Below are positions 51,680 to 59,825 of a stretch of DNA of 64,000 nt, piece by piece (the stretch's first letter is position 1; each line of letters starts with the position of its first letter). The notes below the pieces were generated by a model. The model was given only the letters and a program-made list of their open reading frames with translations. It did not search any database and was not told the DNA's origin. Source of the stretch: AWTP1-18 sp036504515. Its GTDB lineage: Bacteria > Pseudomonadota > Gammaproteobacteria > Burkholderiales > Rhodocyclaceae. The DNA lies in assembly GCA_036504515.1 (NCBI GenBank), contig DASXVA010000001.1, forward strand, positions 186,001 to 250,000, written 5' to 3'. The position numbers and the translations under genes are program-made.

Positions 51680-52804
51680 TCAGGCGGCAACCAGTCGCCA
51701 GAGGCTGGTGACTTCGGCCTTGCGGGCCACAAACAAGGGATCATTCTCGTCGCTGGCCTTGGGATGACGGGGCCGGATGTCACGCTTTTCCAGCACCTTC
51801 AATCCTGCTGCCGCAATCAGATCAAGCAATTCATCCCGACTGCGCAGGCCCAGATGTTCAGCCAGATCGGACAGCACCAGCCAGCCTTCACCGCCTGGCT
51901 CCAGATGTTCCTTTAACCCCTGCAGGAAACCTTTGAGCATGCGGCTGTCCGGGTCGTAAATCGCCTGTTCGATGGCAGAGCTAGGGCGCGCCGGTACCCA
52001 AGGCGGATTGCAGACAATCAAGGGAGCCTTGCCAGGAGGGAATAGATCCGCCTCCACCACTTCCACCTGTTGATCAAACTTGAGTCGGGCCAGATTTTCC
52101 CGGGCACAAGAAATGGCCCGGGGATCAAGCTCCGTCGCCACAATGCGGGCAACACCGCGCTTGGCCAGCAGTGCGGCAATCACGCCGGTTCCGGTGCCGA
52201 TGTCAAAAGCCAGGGTCGAAGACGGTAGCGGCGCCTGGGCCAGCAAATCCAGATACTCGCCCCGCAGGGGGGAAAACACGCCGTACCAGGGATGAACACG
52301 CTCCCCAAGCACAGAAATCTCTACACCATTCTTGCGCCATTCATGGGCGCCATTGATGCCCAGTAATTCCCGCAGGGAAACCACCGACTCGTTTGCCTCC
52401 GCCGGGCCGTAGGCTTCGCTACAGGCCAACCGCCAGTCCGGTGCTCGGCGCAGGGGAATGGCATAGTCGGCGGCCAGGGGGATCAACACCATGGCCAAAG
52501 TGCGGGCCCGTTGTGACTGGGTTTGGCGATGCAGGTGAAAGGCTTCGACAGGTGTTTGCCCCGTTTTGGCTTTGCGCTTGTCAGCCCGCCGCGCCAGGGC
52601 ATTGAGCAATTGCCGCCCGTTCTGAAAGTCACCGCGCCAGATCAGGGCGGTGCCTTCACAAGCCAGTCGATAGGCATCGTCGGCTGTGAAGGTGTCATCG
52701 GCGACGATGACCCGTTTCGGCGGGGGCAGGCCGGCTTCGGAACGCCAGCGGGCGCTGTGCTCGATACCGTTCTCCTGCCAATGAAGCATGGGATTTGTAT
52801 TCAT
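51680..52804 (-). CDS. Class I SAM-dependent methyltransferase
   Basis: A 374-residue protein with a C-terminal Rossmann methyltransferase domain (about 180-340). SAM motif I is DIGTGTGVIAALL and motif IV is NPPW, the signature of N6-adenine and amino-group methylases of nucleic acids or proteins (compare RlmG and HemK). A unique N-terminal domain (about 1-170) may give the substrate, which I cannot name. It follows leuA by 27 nt on the same strand. Confidence 0.85.
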   Translation of the reverse strand: MNTNPMLHWQENGIEHSARWRSEAGLPPPKRVIVADDTFTADDAYRLACEGTALIWRGDFQNGRQLLNALARRADKRKAKTGQTPVEAFHLHRQTQSQRARTLAMVLIPLAADYAIPLRRAPDWRLACSEAYGPAEANESVVSLRELLGINGAHEWRKNGVEISVLGERVHPWYGVFSPLRGEYLDLLAQAPLPSSTLAFDIGTGTGVIAALLAKRGVARIVATELDPRAISCARENLARLKFDQQVEVVEADLFPPGKAPLIVCNPPWVPARPSSAIEQAIYDPDSRMLKGFLQGLKEHLEPGGEGWLVLSDLAEHLGLRSRDELLDLIAAAGLKVLEKRDIRPRHPKASDENDPLFVARKAEVTSLWRLVAA

Positions 52805-52831
52805 CGGCAGGAGTTTACGTGGAAAACGTCG

Positions 52832-54526
52832 TCAGGCGGCCTGCTGCAAAGCCTGGCAGACCATCAAACGATTGATGCCGCTGACCAGGGCCTTGATCGA
52901 TGCAGTGACGATGTTGGCGTCGATGCCGACACCGAAACGTTCATTACCGCTGCGCTTGCAGGCCACCTCGAAAAAAGCGCAGGCTTGGGAATCCGCCCCC
53001 GCCCCCATAGAACGTTCCTCATAGGCCCGCACTTCCACGGGAAGATTCAAGGCGTGAAGGGCCGCGTCCACAGGGCCGTTGCCGACACCTTCCAGCACGC
53101 GGGTAACGCCATCCTTCACCACGGTAAGGCGGATACCTTGCGCATTGCCCTGTTCGTAGAGATGGTGCTCCACATAGCGCAGGGCTGATGCCGACTCCTT
53201 GGCAGCATCCTGCGCGCCATCGAGATAGGTGCGGGAGAAAAGGCCCCAGATGTCGGCGGCGCTGACTTCGCCACCGGTGGCATCGGTATGCTGTTGCACC
53301 ACACCAGAGAATTCCACCTGCAAGCGGCGCGGCATCACCACGCCGTATTCGCTTTCCATCAGGTAAGCCACGCCGCCCTTGCCGGACTGGCTGTTGACGC
53401 GGATCACCGAATCGTAACTGCGACCCACATCGGCGGGGTCGATGGGCAGATAGGGCACTTCCCAGAAAGCATCCGGTTTCTGTACCGCGAAGCCTTTCTT
53501 GATGGCGTCCTGGTGGGAACCGGAGAAGGCAGTGAAGACGAGATCGCCGACATAGGGATGGCGCGGATGAATCGGCAACTGGTTGCAGTGCTCCACAGTA
53601 CGAGCCACGGCATTGATGTCGGAGAAGTCGAGGCCCGACGCCACGCCCTGGGTGTAGAGATTCAAGGCAAGGGTAACGATGTCCACATTGCCGGTTCGTT
53701 CGCCGTTACCAAAGAGGCAACCCTCCACCCGATCGGCACCAGCCATGAGGGCCATCTCGGCAGCGGCCACCGCTGTACCCCGATCATTGTGGGGATGGAG
53801 ACTGAGGAGGATGCTGTTGCGGCGGTCGAGGTGACGATGCATCCACTCGATCTGGTCGGCGTAGACATTGGGTGTTGCCACCTCCACGGTCGTGGGCAAA
53901 TTGAGGATGACCTTGTTATCCGGCGTCGCATCCCAGGCTGTCGTCACCGCATTGCAAACTTCGAGGGCGAAATCGAGTTCGGTGGCGGTGAAGGTTTCCG
54001 GGCTGTACTCCAGCACCCACTCGGTCTCGGGCTGTTCGGCGGCGAGCTGCTTGATGAGGGTCACAGCGGCAACAGCCATAGCGACCACTTCCTCCTTGCT
54101 CATGGCGAAGACGATGTCGCGGAAAGGCTGCGAGGTGGCGTTGTAGACGTGCACGATGGCGCGGCGGGCGCCCTTGAGGGATTCCATGGTGCGACGGATG
54201 AGATGCTCCCGGGCCTGGGTCAACACTTCGATGGTGACATCGTCGGGAATGTGGCCGTCTTCAATCAGGCGACGAACGAAATCGAATTCCGTTTGTGAGG
54301 CGGAGGGAAAGGCGACTTCGATCTCCTTGAATCCGATATCGCACAGGGTGCGGAACATGCGCATCTTGCGCTCGGCATTCATGGGCTCGAAAAGGGACTG
54401 GTTGCCATCACGCAGATCGGTACTCATCCAGATCGGTGCCTGGGTGATGCTGCGACTGGGCCATTGGCGGTCGGCAAGGGCGACCGGGGGAAAGGGGCGG
54501 TATTTGGTGGAAGGCTGTTTCAACAT
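52832..54526 (-). CDS. leuA: 2-Isopropylmalate synthase
   Basis: First committed step of leucine synthesis (ketoisovalerate plus acetyl-CoA). The 564-residue form is the longer LeuA type 2. The TIM barrel carries DLRDGNQ near residue 38, metal-binding HPHND near 245, and the C-terminal allosteric domain (from about 430) has VEFSGVVQQHTDATGGEVSA-type signatures. AGGAG precedes the ATG. It lies downstream of a leucine-rich leader peptide, so leucine attenuation is strongly indicated. Confidence 0.97.
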   Translation of the reverse strand: MLKQPSTKYRPFPPVALADRQWPSRSITQAPIWMSTDLRDGNQSLFEPMNAERKMRMFRTLCDIGFKEIEVAFPSASQTEFDFVRRLIEDGHIPDDVTIEVLTQAREHLIRRTMESLKGARRAIVHVYNATSQPFRDIVFAMSKEEVVAMAVAAVTLIKQLAAEQPETEWVLEYSPETFTATELDFALEVCNAVTTAWDATPDNKVILNLPTTVEVATPNVYADQIEWMHRHLDRRNSILLSLHPHNDRGTAVAAAEMALMAGADRVEGCLFGNGERTGNVDIVTLALNLYTQGVASGLDFSDINAVARTVEHCNQLPIHPRHPYVGDLVFTAFSGSHQDAIKKGFAVQKPDAFWEVPYLPIDPADVGRSYDSVIRVNSQSGKGGVAYLMESEYGVVMPRRLQVEFSGVVQQHTDATGGEVSAADIWGLFSRTYLDGAQDAAKESASALRYVEHHLYEQGNAQGIRLTVVKDGVTRVLEGVGNGPVDAALHALNLPVEVRAYEERSMGAGADSQACAFFEVACKRSGNERFGVGIDANIVTASIKALVSGINRLMVCQALQQAA

Positions 54527-54678
54527 GATCGTTTTCTCCTGAATCTTCGGTAAGGGGTTTCCCCTGCGACAGAAGAGGGAATCTGAATTTCGGTGGGGAC
54601 ATGGCTACCGTGCTGTCGCGGGCTCAAGGCACGGCAACCGGGTCGCAGTCGTAGCGTGGTGGCAAGTTCGAAATTCAT
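54520..54678 (-). CDS. Small ORF overlapping the leuA start
   Basis: A 52-residue frame (MNFELATTLRLRPG...) opened by ATG 54678 with an AGGAG site 6 nt upstream and closed 7 nt inside leuA. The product is rich in Arg/Pro and matches nothing I know. Inside it, RNA read in the leuA direction pairs over 11 bp (54629-54639 with 54603-54613) using two G-U pairs that would be mismatches in the other direction. It may be a second regulatory or coupling ORF, or chance. Confidence 0.5.
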   Translation of the reverse strand: MNFELATTLRLRPGCRALSPRQHGSHVPTEIQIPSSVAGETPYRRFRRKRSC

Positions 54679-54763
54679 GGCGGACTCCTAAGTGAAGGGC
54701 GCGCGCAATGGCGCAATATTCCCGAGAGGGGAATTCAACAAAACCAGCAGGAAGGGGGAAGTT

Positions 54764-54847
54764 TTATGCGCGCGAGACGCGCAGCAGCAGCCCGAGGCTC
54801 AGGAGAGCCAGGAGGGAAGTAGCGTGAGTGGGCTGCCGGGTATTCAT
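54764..54847 (-). CDS. leuL: Leucine-rich leader peptide of leuA
   Basis: A 27-residue peptide with runs of Leu codons (LLALLSLGLLL, eight Leu in eleven residues), ending in a stop 237 nt before leuA. Ribosome stalling here when leucyl-tRNA is short would change RNA folding downstream. AAGGTG lies 6 nt before ATG 54847. A possible promoter (TTGACG at 54879-54884, 17 nt, TTAAGG) ends only a few nt upstream of the start, so the transcript 5' end is uncertain. A hairpin GGCTC-TCCT-GAGCC lies inside the Leu-coding part. Confidence 0.87.
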   Translation of the reverse strand: MNTRQPTHATSLLALLSLGLLLRVSRA

Positions 54848-54931
54848 GGGCTACACCTTAACAAGGTGAGCGGCAATGCGTCAACCGTATTGCGGCTATG
54901 GTCTTCATGACCGTACCTAATCGGCCAGATT

Positions 54932-54957
54932 GAAAACCCCGCCTAAGGAAGCGGGGA
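54932..54957 (-). terminator. Terminator after the enoyl-CoA hydratase gene
   Basis: On the minus strand CCCCGC / GCGGGG with an 8-nt loop, then TTTTC. It starts 2 nt after the stop codon and separates that operon from leuA. Confidence 0.9.
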
Positions 54958-54958
54958 G

Positions 54959-55723
54959 TCAGTCCTTGCCGGAGAAATCCGGCTTGCGCCGTTCGAGAAA
55001 AGCGGCAAAGGCTTCCTTGGCGGCGGGCTCTGTCAGCATTTCCTTGAAGACCCGACTTTCCTCGGCCATGCGTGCCTCCATGACTTGGCGGAAGCCGCCG
55101 CGAAGCAGGGCCTTGGTATTGCGCAGAGACTTTCCCGGCAACAGTGCCAGCTTTTCAGCAGCAGCCCGGGCAGCAGGAAGCACTTCTTCCGGTGGCAACA
55201 CCCGGTTCACAAAGCCAAGTTGCTGGGCCTGGGCAGCATCGAAGGGCTGGCCCAGCAACAGCACTTCCGCCGCCCGCTGGTAACCGGCAATCATGGGCAG
55301 AAGAAAACTGGAGGCAGCTTCGGGCACCAGCCCCAAAGAGGTGAAGGGCAAAGCAAACTTGGCCTTGTCGCCGACGAAGACCAGATCACAGTGAAGCAAC
55401 AGCGTGGTGCCGATGCCCACTGCCGCACCGTTCACCGCTGCCACCAGGGGCTTGCGGGCACGGCATAGTTGGGCGAGGAACTGGAACACGGGACTGTCTT
55501 CCCGCTGGGGTGGGTCCTGCAAAAAATCTTCGAGATCGTTGCCGGCGGTGAAGGCATCGAGACTGCCGTGGATCAACAGTACCTTGACCTCGTCATCCTC
55601 ATCGGCGGCGACCATGGCATCGGCCAGGGCCTGATACATGGCAGCGGTAATGGCATTCTTGCGTTGGGGACGATTGAACTCAAGGATGAAGATCGCGCCT
55701 TCCTTGCGGGTCAGGATTTCCAT
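54959..55723 (-). CDS. Enoyl-CoA hydratase/isomerase family protein
   Basis: A 254-residue crotonase-fold protein. The oxyanion-hole residues are in AFTAGNDLEDF and AAVNGAAVGIGTTLLLHCDLV, and the catalytic-Glu region reads FTSLGLVPEAAS. The second catalytic Glu position of true hydratases near residue 112 is not clear (IGTTLLL in place of GGGCELA), which favours an isomerase-type member (ECI/PaaG-like). ATG 55723 matches the family start; longer versions read into the gene upstream. It is the last gene of a six-gene minus-strand run. Confidence 0.88.
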   Translation of the reverse strand: MEILTRKEGAIFILEFNRPQRKNAITAAMYQALADAMVAADEDDEVKVLLIHGSLDAFTAGNDLEDFLQDPPQREDSPVFQFLAQLCRARKPLVAAVNGAAVGIGTTLLLHCDLVFVGDKAKFALPFTSLGLVPEAASSFLLPMIAGYQRAAEVLLLGQPFDAAQAQQLGFVNRVLPPEEVLPAARAAAEKLALLPGKSLRNTKALLRGGFRQVMEARMAEESRVFKEMLTEPAAKEAFAAFLERRKPDFSGKD

Positions 55724-55740
55724 GGTCGCCCCGTGCGTGG

Positions 55741-56313
55741 TCAGAACAGTTCGATGTCGCCGCCGCTCTCTGCCACCTGCTGCATGCGGGCCTGCATGTA
55801 GTGGTCGAGGGCTTCCTGGACGGTCATGCCGCCGAGCACGGCATCGAACATGGCCCGTTCTTCTTCCATGGTGTACTTGTCGCGAATCTTGCCTTGCAAG
55901 GCTAGCCATTCATCCGGGTTGTAGAGCTTGGCCCGATCAGACACCACGGTGCTGAGACCCGCCAGGCTGGTACAGACATGCTCCAGTCGCTGCACCAGCT
56001 TGTCGTAAAACTGGAAAGCGATGATGGCCTGGTGCACCTTTTCACCGATCTGGCGTGTGCCTTCGCGGATTTCGGATTTCACCATGCCATTGCCTACGCT
56101 GTCCGGCAGCGTATCCAGCGCCGTGTCCACCACTTCCAGTGTTTCGGCCAGGGAGGTAAAGGTGTCCGTCAGCACGCCCACGGAAGAATTCGAATCCTTC
56201 ATGGCGGCTTCCACCTGACCGGCGGCAACTTCCAGCATCAGTACGGTTTCCTGTACCTGACTCCAGTCCAGGTCGGGGGCGTGGGCGCGAGTGCCCTTCA
56301 CGGGTGCATTCAT
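55741..56313 (-). CDS. CheZ-like phosphatase protein
   Basis: A 190-residue all-helical protein. Its middle (IAFQFYDKLVQRL) resembles the CheZ catalytic helix, where Asp and Gln are spaced as DxxxQ; here Asp104 and Gln108 keep that spacing. CheZ dephosphorylates CheY-P, so a role on a response regulator is plausible, but no che or fli genes are nearby. ATG 56313 has AAAGGA upstream. It lies between the cupin and enoyl-CoA hydratase genes in one run. The CheZ assignment is tentative. Confidence 0.6.
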   Translation of the reverse strand: MNAPVKGTRAHAPDLDWSQVQETVLMLEVAAGQVEAAMKDSNSSVGVLTDTFTSLAETLEVVDTALDTLPDSVGNGMVKSEIREGTRQIGEKVHQAIIAFQFYDKLVQRLEHVCTSLAGLSTVVSDRAKLYNPDEWLALQGKIRDKYTMEEERAMFDAVLGGMTVQEALDHYMQARMQQVAESGGDIELF

Positions 56314-56341
56314 CCGGTTTCCTTTCAGCAAGGGCAGTATT

Positions 56342-56698
56342 CTAGTGCCGATCAATCATGACGTAGTGCTTGCGTACCGGCTCCAGCACTTCGAACAGCC
56401 CTTTGAATCCGGCGGGGATAACGCAGGCCGAGCCGGGGCCGAACTCGTGGGCCTCGCCAGATTCTGCAGTGATGCGAATTTTTCCTTCGATCACCTGGAA
56501 AAATTCATGGCGATTTTCATGGAAGGCGATACGCCAGGCGCCGGGCTGACAGGCCCACAGTCCGCAATCCACAGCGCCACCATCGCCCTGATAAACGCTC
56601 CAGGTACTACGCTGGGGTGGCGTGCCGATGCAACGCTCCGCTGCCGGTTGATCCAGCGCTACCGGAGGTAAGGCATCGAAGGTGATCAGGGCTATCAC
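56342..56698 (-). CDS. Cupin domain protein
   Basis: A 118-residue single-domain cupin. The metal-site motifs are partly present: HENRHEFFQVIEGK gives the first His pair and Glu, and FGPGSACVIPAGF the second loop, where the second His is replaced by Phe. Activity is unknown; many act as small metal-binding enzymes or sensors. GTG 56698 overlaps the rsuA stop by 4 nt (GTGA), so it is translationally coupled. Its stop is 28 nt before the CheZ-like start. Confidence 0.82.
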   Translation of the reverse strand: MIALITFDALPPVALDQPAAERCIGTPPQRSTWSVYQGDGGAVDCGLWACQPGAWRIAFHENRHEFFQVIEGKIRITAESGEAHEFGPGSACVIPAGFKGLFEVLEPVRKHYVMIDRH

Positions 56699-57405
56699 GA
56701 GTTTTCGCCCCAGAGGATTTTCAGGTCTTCCTCTTCCAGCCAGCGCCAACCGCCCACCGGCATATCTTCCGGCAGGGTCAGTCCGCCCACCGCAATACGG
56801 CAAAGGGATTCGACCCGGTTGCCGACGGCAGCCACCATACGCTTGACCTGATGGTAGCGGCCTTCGCGGATGGTCAGATCGAATACGGTATCGCTCACGG
56901 GGATGGCAGCAATGCCAGCCACGGGCTCCGGCGCATCGTTGAGCACGACGCCGTCCACTAGTTGCTGCAGCATTTCCGCCGTCATGGGATGTTTGGCGGT
57001 GACGCGGTAAATCTTGTTCACCTTGCGCTTGGGCGAAGTCACGGCGTGAATGAAGGCTCCATCATCCGTGAGCAGCAACAGCCCGGTGGTGTCCACATCC
57101 AGCCGGCCAACGCTTTGCAGGCCCCGCTCGTAAAGGGCATGGGGCAGCAGGGAAAGCACGCCGGGATAGCCCCGGGGAGAGCGGGAGCACTCGGTGTCCA
57201 CCGGCTTGTGCAGCATGACGTAGGCTTTTTCACGATAGCGCCAAGGCTCGCCATTCAAGGTGAACTCCAACCCATCCAGGGACAGTTCGGCGAAGGGATC
57301 GTCCACCACCTCGCCGCCGATGGAACAGTGGCCGTTACGGATCATGGCGCGGCATTCCTTGCGGGTACCGAAGCCTTGGGATTGGAGAATGCGTTCAAAT
57401 TGCAT
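56695..57405 (-). CDS. rsuA: 16S rRNA pseudouridine synthase RsuA
   Basis: Makes a pseudouridine in 16S rRNA (U516 in E. coli). The 236-residue protein has an N-terminal S4-type domain (MQFERILQSQGFGTRKEC) and a catalytic domain with GRLDVDTTG, the nucleophile being Asp103. YHQVKRMVAAVG is the other signature. ATG 57405 is chosen because the extra upstream residues lie within the lysE gene. It overlaps lysE by 11 nt and the cupin gene by 4. Confidence 0.93.
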   Translation of the reverse strand: MQFERILQSQGFGTRKECRAMIRNGHCSIGGEVVDDPFAELSLDGLEFTLNGEPWRYREKAYVMLHKPVDTECSRSPRGYPGVLSLLPHALYERGLQSVGRLDVDTTGLLLLTDDGAFIHAVTSPKRKVNKIYRVTAKHPMTAEMLQQLVDGVVLNDAPEPVAGIAAIPVSDTVFDLTIREGRYHQVKRMVAAVGNRVESLCRIAVGGLTLPEDMPVGGWRWLEEEDLKILWGENS

Positions 57406-58024
57406 GGTGGCGGAACAGCGCGAGGCTGATGGCAGTAAAGATGAATAAAAGGCTGAAGCCGCGGCTGATCCAGCGCACTCGTCGGGGTGAGTGGAGCCAA
57501 TGCAAAGCACGGGCAGCAAGCAGGGTGTAACCGGCCATGACCGTCATGTCTACGGTAACGACGGTGGCCGCAATGGTCGCATATTGCGGCGGCAACGCCA
57601 GTCCCGGCTCAAGAAATTGCGGGACTACGGCAAAAAAGAAAAGCAGTCCCTTGGGGTTAGTGGCATCCACCAGGAAACCCCTCCACACCAGCTCCTGTCG
57701 ACTTTGCTGGCCGCTACCTGCGGTCAGGGACTCCAGGCTACCGTCACTGCGCCATTGCCCCCAGGCCAGCCAGAACAGATACGCGACACCGATCCAGCGC
57801 AGCACCTCGAATGCGCCTGCAGAAGAAACGATCAAGGCACCGACTCCGGCGGCAACCACCGCCAGCAAGGCAAGAATGCCCAGTTGCAGACCAATCACCA
57901 CCCAGTAACCCCGCAGAAACCCGTTACGCAAACCGGATGCCATGGAAGCAAAAGCCCCCGGGCCCGGCGACAGGGAAATAGCCAGGGACGCCGAAAGAAA
58001 GGCAAGCCAGAGATGCAGAGCCAT
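57395..58024 (-). CDS. LysE/RhtB family amino-acid exporter
   Basis: A 209-residue inner-membrane protein with about six TM helices. The family motif SPGPGAFASMASGLRNG is in the first loop and NPKGLLFF near residue 122. Such proteins export amino acids such as lysine, threonine or homoserine lactones; the substrate is unknown. It starts 8 nt after the diguanylate cyclase stop, in one run with rsuA. Confidence 0.9.
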   Translation of the reverse strand: MALHLWLAFLSASLAISLSPGPGAFASMASGLRNGFLRGYWVVIGLQLGILALLAVVAAGVGALIVSSAGAFEVLRWIGVAYLFWLAWGQWRSDGSLESLTAGSGQQSRQELVWRGFLVDATNPKGLLFFFAVVPQFLEPGLALPPQYATIAATVVTVDMTVMAGYTLLAARALHWLHSPRRVRWISRGFSLLFIFTAISLALFRHHAI

Positions 58025-58032
58025 GGCGAAAA

Positions 58033-59694
58033 TCAGCCGTGGAAAACGTAACGACCCCGCCCCGCCTGCTTGGCCGCATACATGGCAGTGTCAGCACAGG
58101 TGAGCAAATGGGGGGCTTCGGTGCCTGCTTGGGGGTAAAGGGAAATACCGATAGAAACACCTAGACTCAAATGCTTTTCATCCAGGACGAAGGGTTGAGC
58201 AATGCTACGCACGTATTCCCCGGCCACCGTCTCGGCAGCACCGCGAGCATCGTCAAGATCCGTCAGCAGAATGACGAACTCGTCGCCGCCAAGCCGCGCC
58301 ACGGTGTCGGTCTTGCGCCGGCCTTCCTGCAGGCGGTCCGCCACCAGGCACAGCACGGCATCACCGGTATCGTGACCATAATGGTCATTGATAGGTTTGA
58401 ATCCATCAAGATCACAGAACAACAAAGCGACCTGTTGCCCGCTACGCTGGGCCCGCATCAAAGCCTGATCCAAGCGATCTTCCAGCATGGACCGATTGGG
58501 CAAGCCGGTGAGGGGGTCATGGAGCGCCAGATGGGCCAGCCGCGCCTTGCTTTTTCGCAGGGCCGTCTCTTGATCCGTCAGTTTCTTCAGTAAGGAGTTA
58601 AAACCAAGTACCAATTCGCCAACTTCGTCGTTCCGTCTCACCGGCAGGGGATGGGGGGCAACCTCGCCACTGGCCATGCGTCGCATCTGTTTGGCAGCAT
58701 CGACCAGGGGCCGGAACAACCAGGGTAAAAGGACCATCAACAGAAGCACTACCACGGTCACCGTCAACATGCTGTTGTGCAGAATGTTTCGCCCTTGCGC
58801 GCGTACCGGGTGAAAAGCCTCTTCCGTCGGAATCCGCGCCACAACGTACCAACCTGTTGAAGGTACTGTAACCATGGCTGACAGCTCCTCTTCGCCTTGA
58901 GCATTCACGGTCACACCTACACCGCGATAACCGGCCATGGCCTTATCGTGGAGCAGGTTCACTCCTGGAGGTGGCGTAGGCTTGAGAATCATGGCCGGGT
59001 CTGAGGAAGAGACAAAAACCTTGTCCTTCGGCGAGATCAGCAAAAAACCACCACGGTGGCCGAGTTTGACCTCATTCATCAAGTCAATAAAGCCTGGTGC
59101 TGTGAGTACCGCAATACCAGCCAATACGGCCAGAGGCTTGCCACTCCGATCACGCACGGCCATGGCCATCACAATCAAGGGCTCACCTTTGAGCCGACTG
59201 ATCATGGGTGGACCGATCACTGCGTTGCGGCTGTCCAGAGCAGCAAGAAACCAAGGGCTTTGACCATAGTCCAACTTGCGACGCTCGGGAACGCCGGGGT
59301 AGTCGGCCAGTACCCGGTGCCCATCGGGACTGAATACCATCAGCCCCCGGTTGAACAAGGGATACAGTCGCTGCCTTTCCTCAATCCACTGAGTCAAGTT
59401 GGCTGGATTACTCAGGGTCTCCGCCGTGATGCTTGTCGCCAAGCTCTGCACAAGCTCACGGCGGGCCACCAGTTTGGCGTCAATATCCCGGGCGGCGTAG
59501 CTGGCTATGGTTAATTGCTGGGACGCGACGATATCGGCAACATCCTTTTGCAGCTGCGGTATCAAGATATAAACGCGCAGGGCAAGACCGATCAAGATCA
59601 GCACAATGCTGACCCCAATCAGACGCACAATCAGGCTGTTGCCTAGTCGTACCAGCGTTTGTTGTATTTTTGAGTTCATCAACCTTGCCGCCAT
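58033..59694 (-). CDS. Membrane diguanylate cyclase, Cache-HAMP-GGDEF
   Basis: A 553-residue inner-membrane enzyme that makes c-di-GMP. TM1 (about 20-45), a periplasmic Cache-type sensor (55-310, with DYGQSPWFLAAL and GGFLLISPKD), TM2 (about 315-340), HAMP (345-395), coiled coil and GGDEF (410-550). The GGDEF is intact (RLGGDEF) with an RxxD inhibitory site (RKTD) 5 residues upstream, so it is probably active and product-inhibited. ATG 59694 is used; ATG 59679 is the alternative. It heads a six-gene run with lysE and rsuA. Confidence 0.9.
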   Translation of the reverse strand: MAARLMNSKIQQTLVRLGNSLIVRLIGVSIVLILIGLALRVYILIPQLQKDVADIVASQQLTIASYAARDIDAKLVARRELVQSLATSITAETLSNPANLTQWIEERQRLYPLFNRGLMVFSPDGHRVLADYPGVPERRKLDYGQSPWFLAALDSRNAVIGPPMISRLKGEPLIVMAMAVRDRSGKPLAVLAGIAVLTAPGFIDLMNEVKLGHRGGFLLISPKDKVFVSSSDPAMILKPTPPPGVNLLHDKAMAGYRGVGVTVNAQGEEELSAMVTVPSTGWYVVARIPTEEAFHPVRAQGRNILHNSMLTVTVVVLLLMVLLPWLFRPLVDAAKQMRRMASGEVAPHPLPVRRNDEVGELVLGFNSLLKKLTDQETALRKSKARLAHLALHDPLTGLPNRSMLEDRLDQALMRAQRSGQQVALLFCDLDGFKPINDHYGHDTGDAVLCLVADRLQEGRRKTDTVARLGGDEFVILLTDLDDARGAAETVAGEYVRSIAQPFVLDEKHLSLGVSIGISLYPQAGTEAPHLLTCADTAMYAAKQAGRGRYVFHG

Positions 59695-59825
59695 TGATAC
59701 CCGCGGCCAAGACCTTTCCCTGTCGACAGGCCTTAATGATACCTGTAGCGGAAGGGTCACACGGCAAGAGCGCGGACATACGGAGGTGGTTCAGCCGCGG
59801 ACGTGCCCTCTGCGGCTGATCTGGC

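Noticed and set aside
54718..54734. ATTCCC / GGGAAT hairpin as the leuA attenuator
   Set aside because: Stem of 6 bp with no U-run on the leuA strand, so it is not a convincing intrinsic terminator.
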